NCBI GenBank assembly: GCA_002772825.1
Contig: PFDM01000032.1
Coordinates: forward strand, 452-5,622
Direction of reading: 5' to 3'
DNA: 5,171 nucleotides
Origin: Parcubacteria group bacterium CG10_big_fil_rev_8_21_14_0_10_38_31
GTDB taxonomy: Bacteria > Patescibacteriota > Minisyncoccia > GCA-002772825
A model generated the notes under the pieces. It was not told where the DNA came from, searched no databases, and was given only the letters and a program-made list of their open reading frames with translations. Positions within the stretch are counted from its first letter, which is position 1. Every line of letters starts with the position of its first letter. Shown piece by piece: positions 5,046 through 5,171 of this stretch. The translations under genes were made by a program, and so were the position numbers.

Positions 5046-5073
5046 ATTTTAACATAATTTATCAATATAACAA
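5046..5073 (-). promoter_or_regulatory. lysS promoter, leaderless
   Basis: On the minus strand TTGTTA (5073-5068) and TAAAAT (5051-5046) are 16 bp apart. The predicted start falls at about 5039, leaving zero or one base before the lysS ATG at 5038. The -10 matches 5 of 6 bases and the -35 matches 4 of 6. The arrangement mirrors that of parB and supports the 5038 start. Confidence 0.5.
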
Positions 5074-5083
5074 AGAGGACCCT

Positions 5084-5137
5084 ACCCCACTTGAAACACC
5101 AGGGCACTCAGTGCCCAACTGGGGGTTACATTTTTTT
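5084..5137 (+). repeat. Imperfect GC-rich palindrome with T-tract upstream of lysS
   Basis: The core GGGCACTCAGTGCCC (5102-5116) is a 7-bp inverted repeat around one C. Outer arms extend it: ACCCCA (5084-5089) pairs with TGGGGGT (5120-5126) with one bulged G, and TT (5091-5092) pairs with AA (5117-5118). Bases 5093-5101 are unpaired on the left side. Seven Ts (5131-5137) follow, so on the plus strand it resembles an intrinsic terminator, yet no plus-strand gene ends here. The right arm looks intact and the left arm eroded, as in a decayed copy of a longer palindrome. It is either a dispersed repeat or an orphan terminator. The 5138-5171 remainder is AT-rich with nothing assignable. Confidence 0.55.
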
Positions 5138-5171
5138 AATTAATTAAATTGACCTTCAAAATATCTAGGTC

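Noticed and set aside
5039..5107. Upstream lysS start adding 23 residues
   Set aside because: The extension is encoded by the promoter and palindrome, is hydrophobic and unlike LysRS N-termini; 5038 gives the family-typical start.
5149..5154. TTGACC as the -35 of a rightward gene
   Set aside because: The matching -10 would fall beyond the window edge, so it cannot be supported.
5039..5171. T-box or other riboswitch controlling lysS
   Set aside because: No T-box consensus is recognisable, and the predicted transcription start lies at the ATG, downstream of the structured element.

Overview
The window looks like chromosomal sequence from a bacterium with a small, AT-rich genome, most likely a member of the Candidate Phyla Radiation / Patescibacteria (Parcubacteria-like). 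I infer this from the wording of the ParB N-terminal region, the AT-rich codon use, the tightly packed and overlapping genes, the lack of Shine-Dalgarno sequences before most starts, and the compact MiaB, MiaA and LysRS. No phylogeny was run. No in-frame TGA occurs in the genes, so the standard bacterial code is adequate.

Layout. (1) Bases 1-582, minus strand: the N-terminal 194 codons of parB (chromosome partitioning), cut by the left edge, with a promoter that implies an almost leaderless mRNA. (2) Bases 583-1012: a divergent RNA-gene region. It holds a complete class II tRNA-Leu(CAA) at 794-877. Around it, at 694-741 and 924-971, are two pieces that together read as the 5' and 3' halves of a second tRNA-Leu. 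Their acceptor and anticodon strands pair with each other. The segment between them (about 183 nt, carrying the complete tRNA) falls exactly in the anticodon loop, and its ends form a GC-rich 16-bp interrupted inverted repeat. This is the most unusual structure in the window. (3) Bases 1013-1291: an unrecognised 92-residue protein, the only gene here with a textbook Shine-Dalgarno, followed by a strong intrinsic terminator. (4) Bases 1379-3561: miaB and miaA, overlapping by 28 bp. (5) Bases 3536-5038, minus strand: lysS, convergent with miaA and overlapping it by 26 bp. (6) Bases 5039-5171: the lysS promoter region, with an imperfect GC-rich palindrome followed by a T-tract.

How the parts relate. 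MiaA prenylates A37 of tRNAs reading UNN codons and MiaB then methylthiolates the same base. The complete tRNA-Leu(CAA) in the window carries the A36-A37-A38 signature of a MiaA substrate. The rejoined interrupted tRNA would carry G37 and would not be a substrate. LysRS adds a third translation function. Apart from parB and the unknown 92-residue protein, everything recognisable serves tRNA function.
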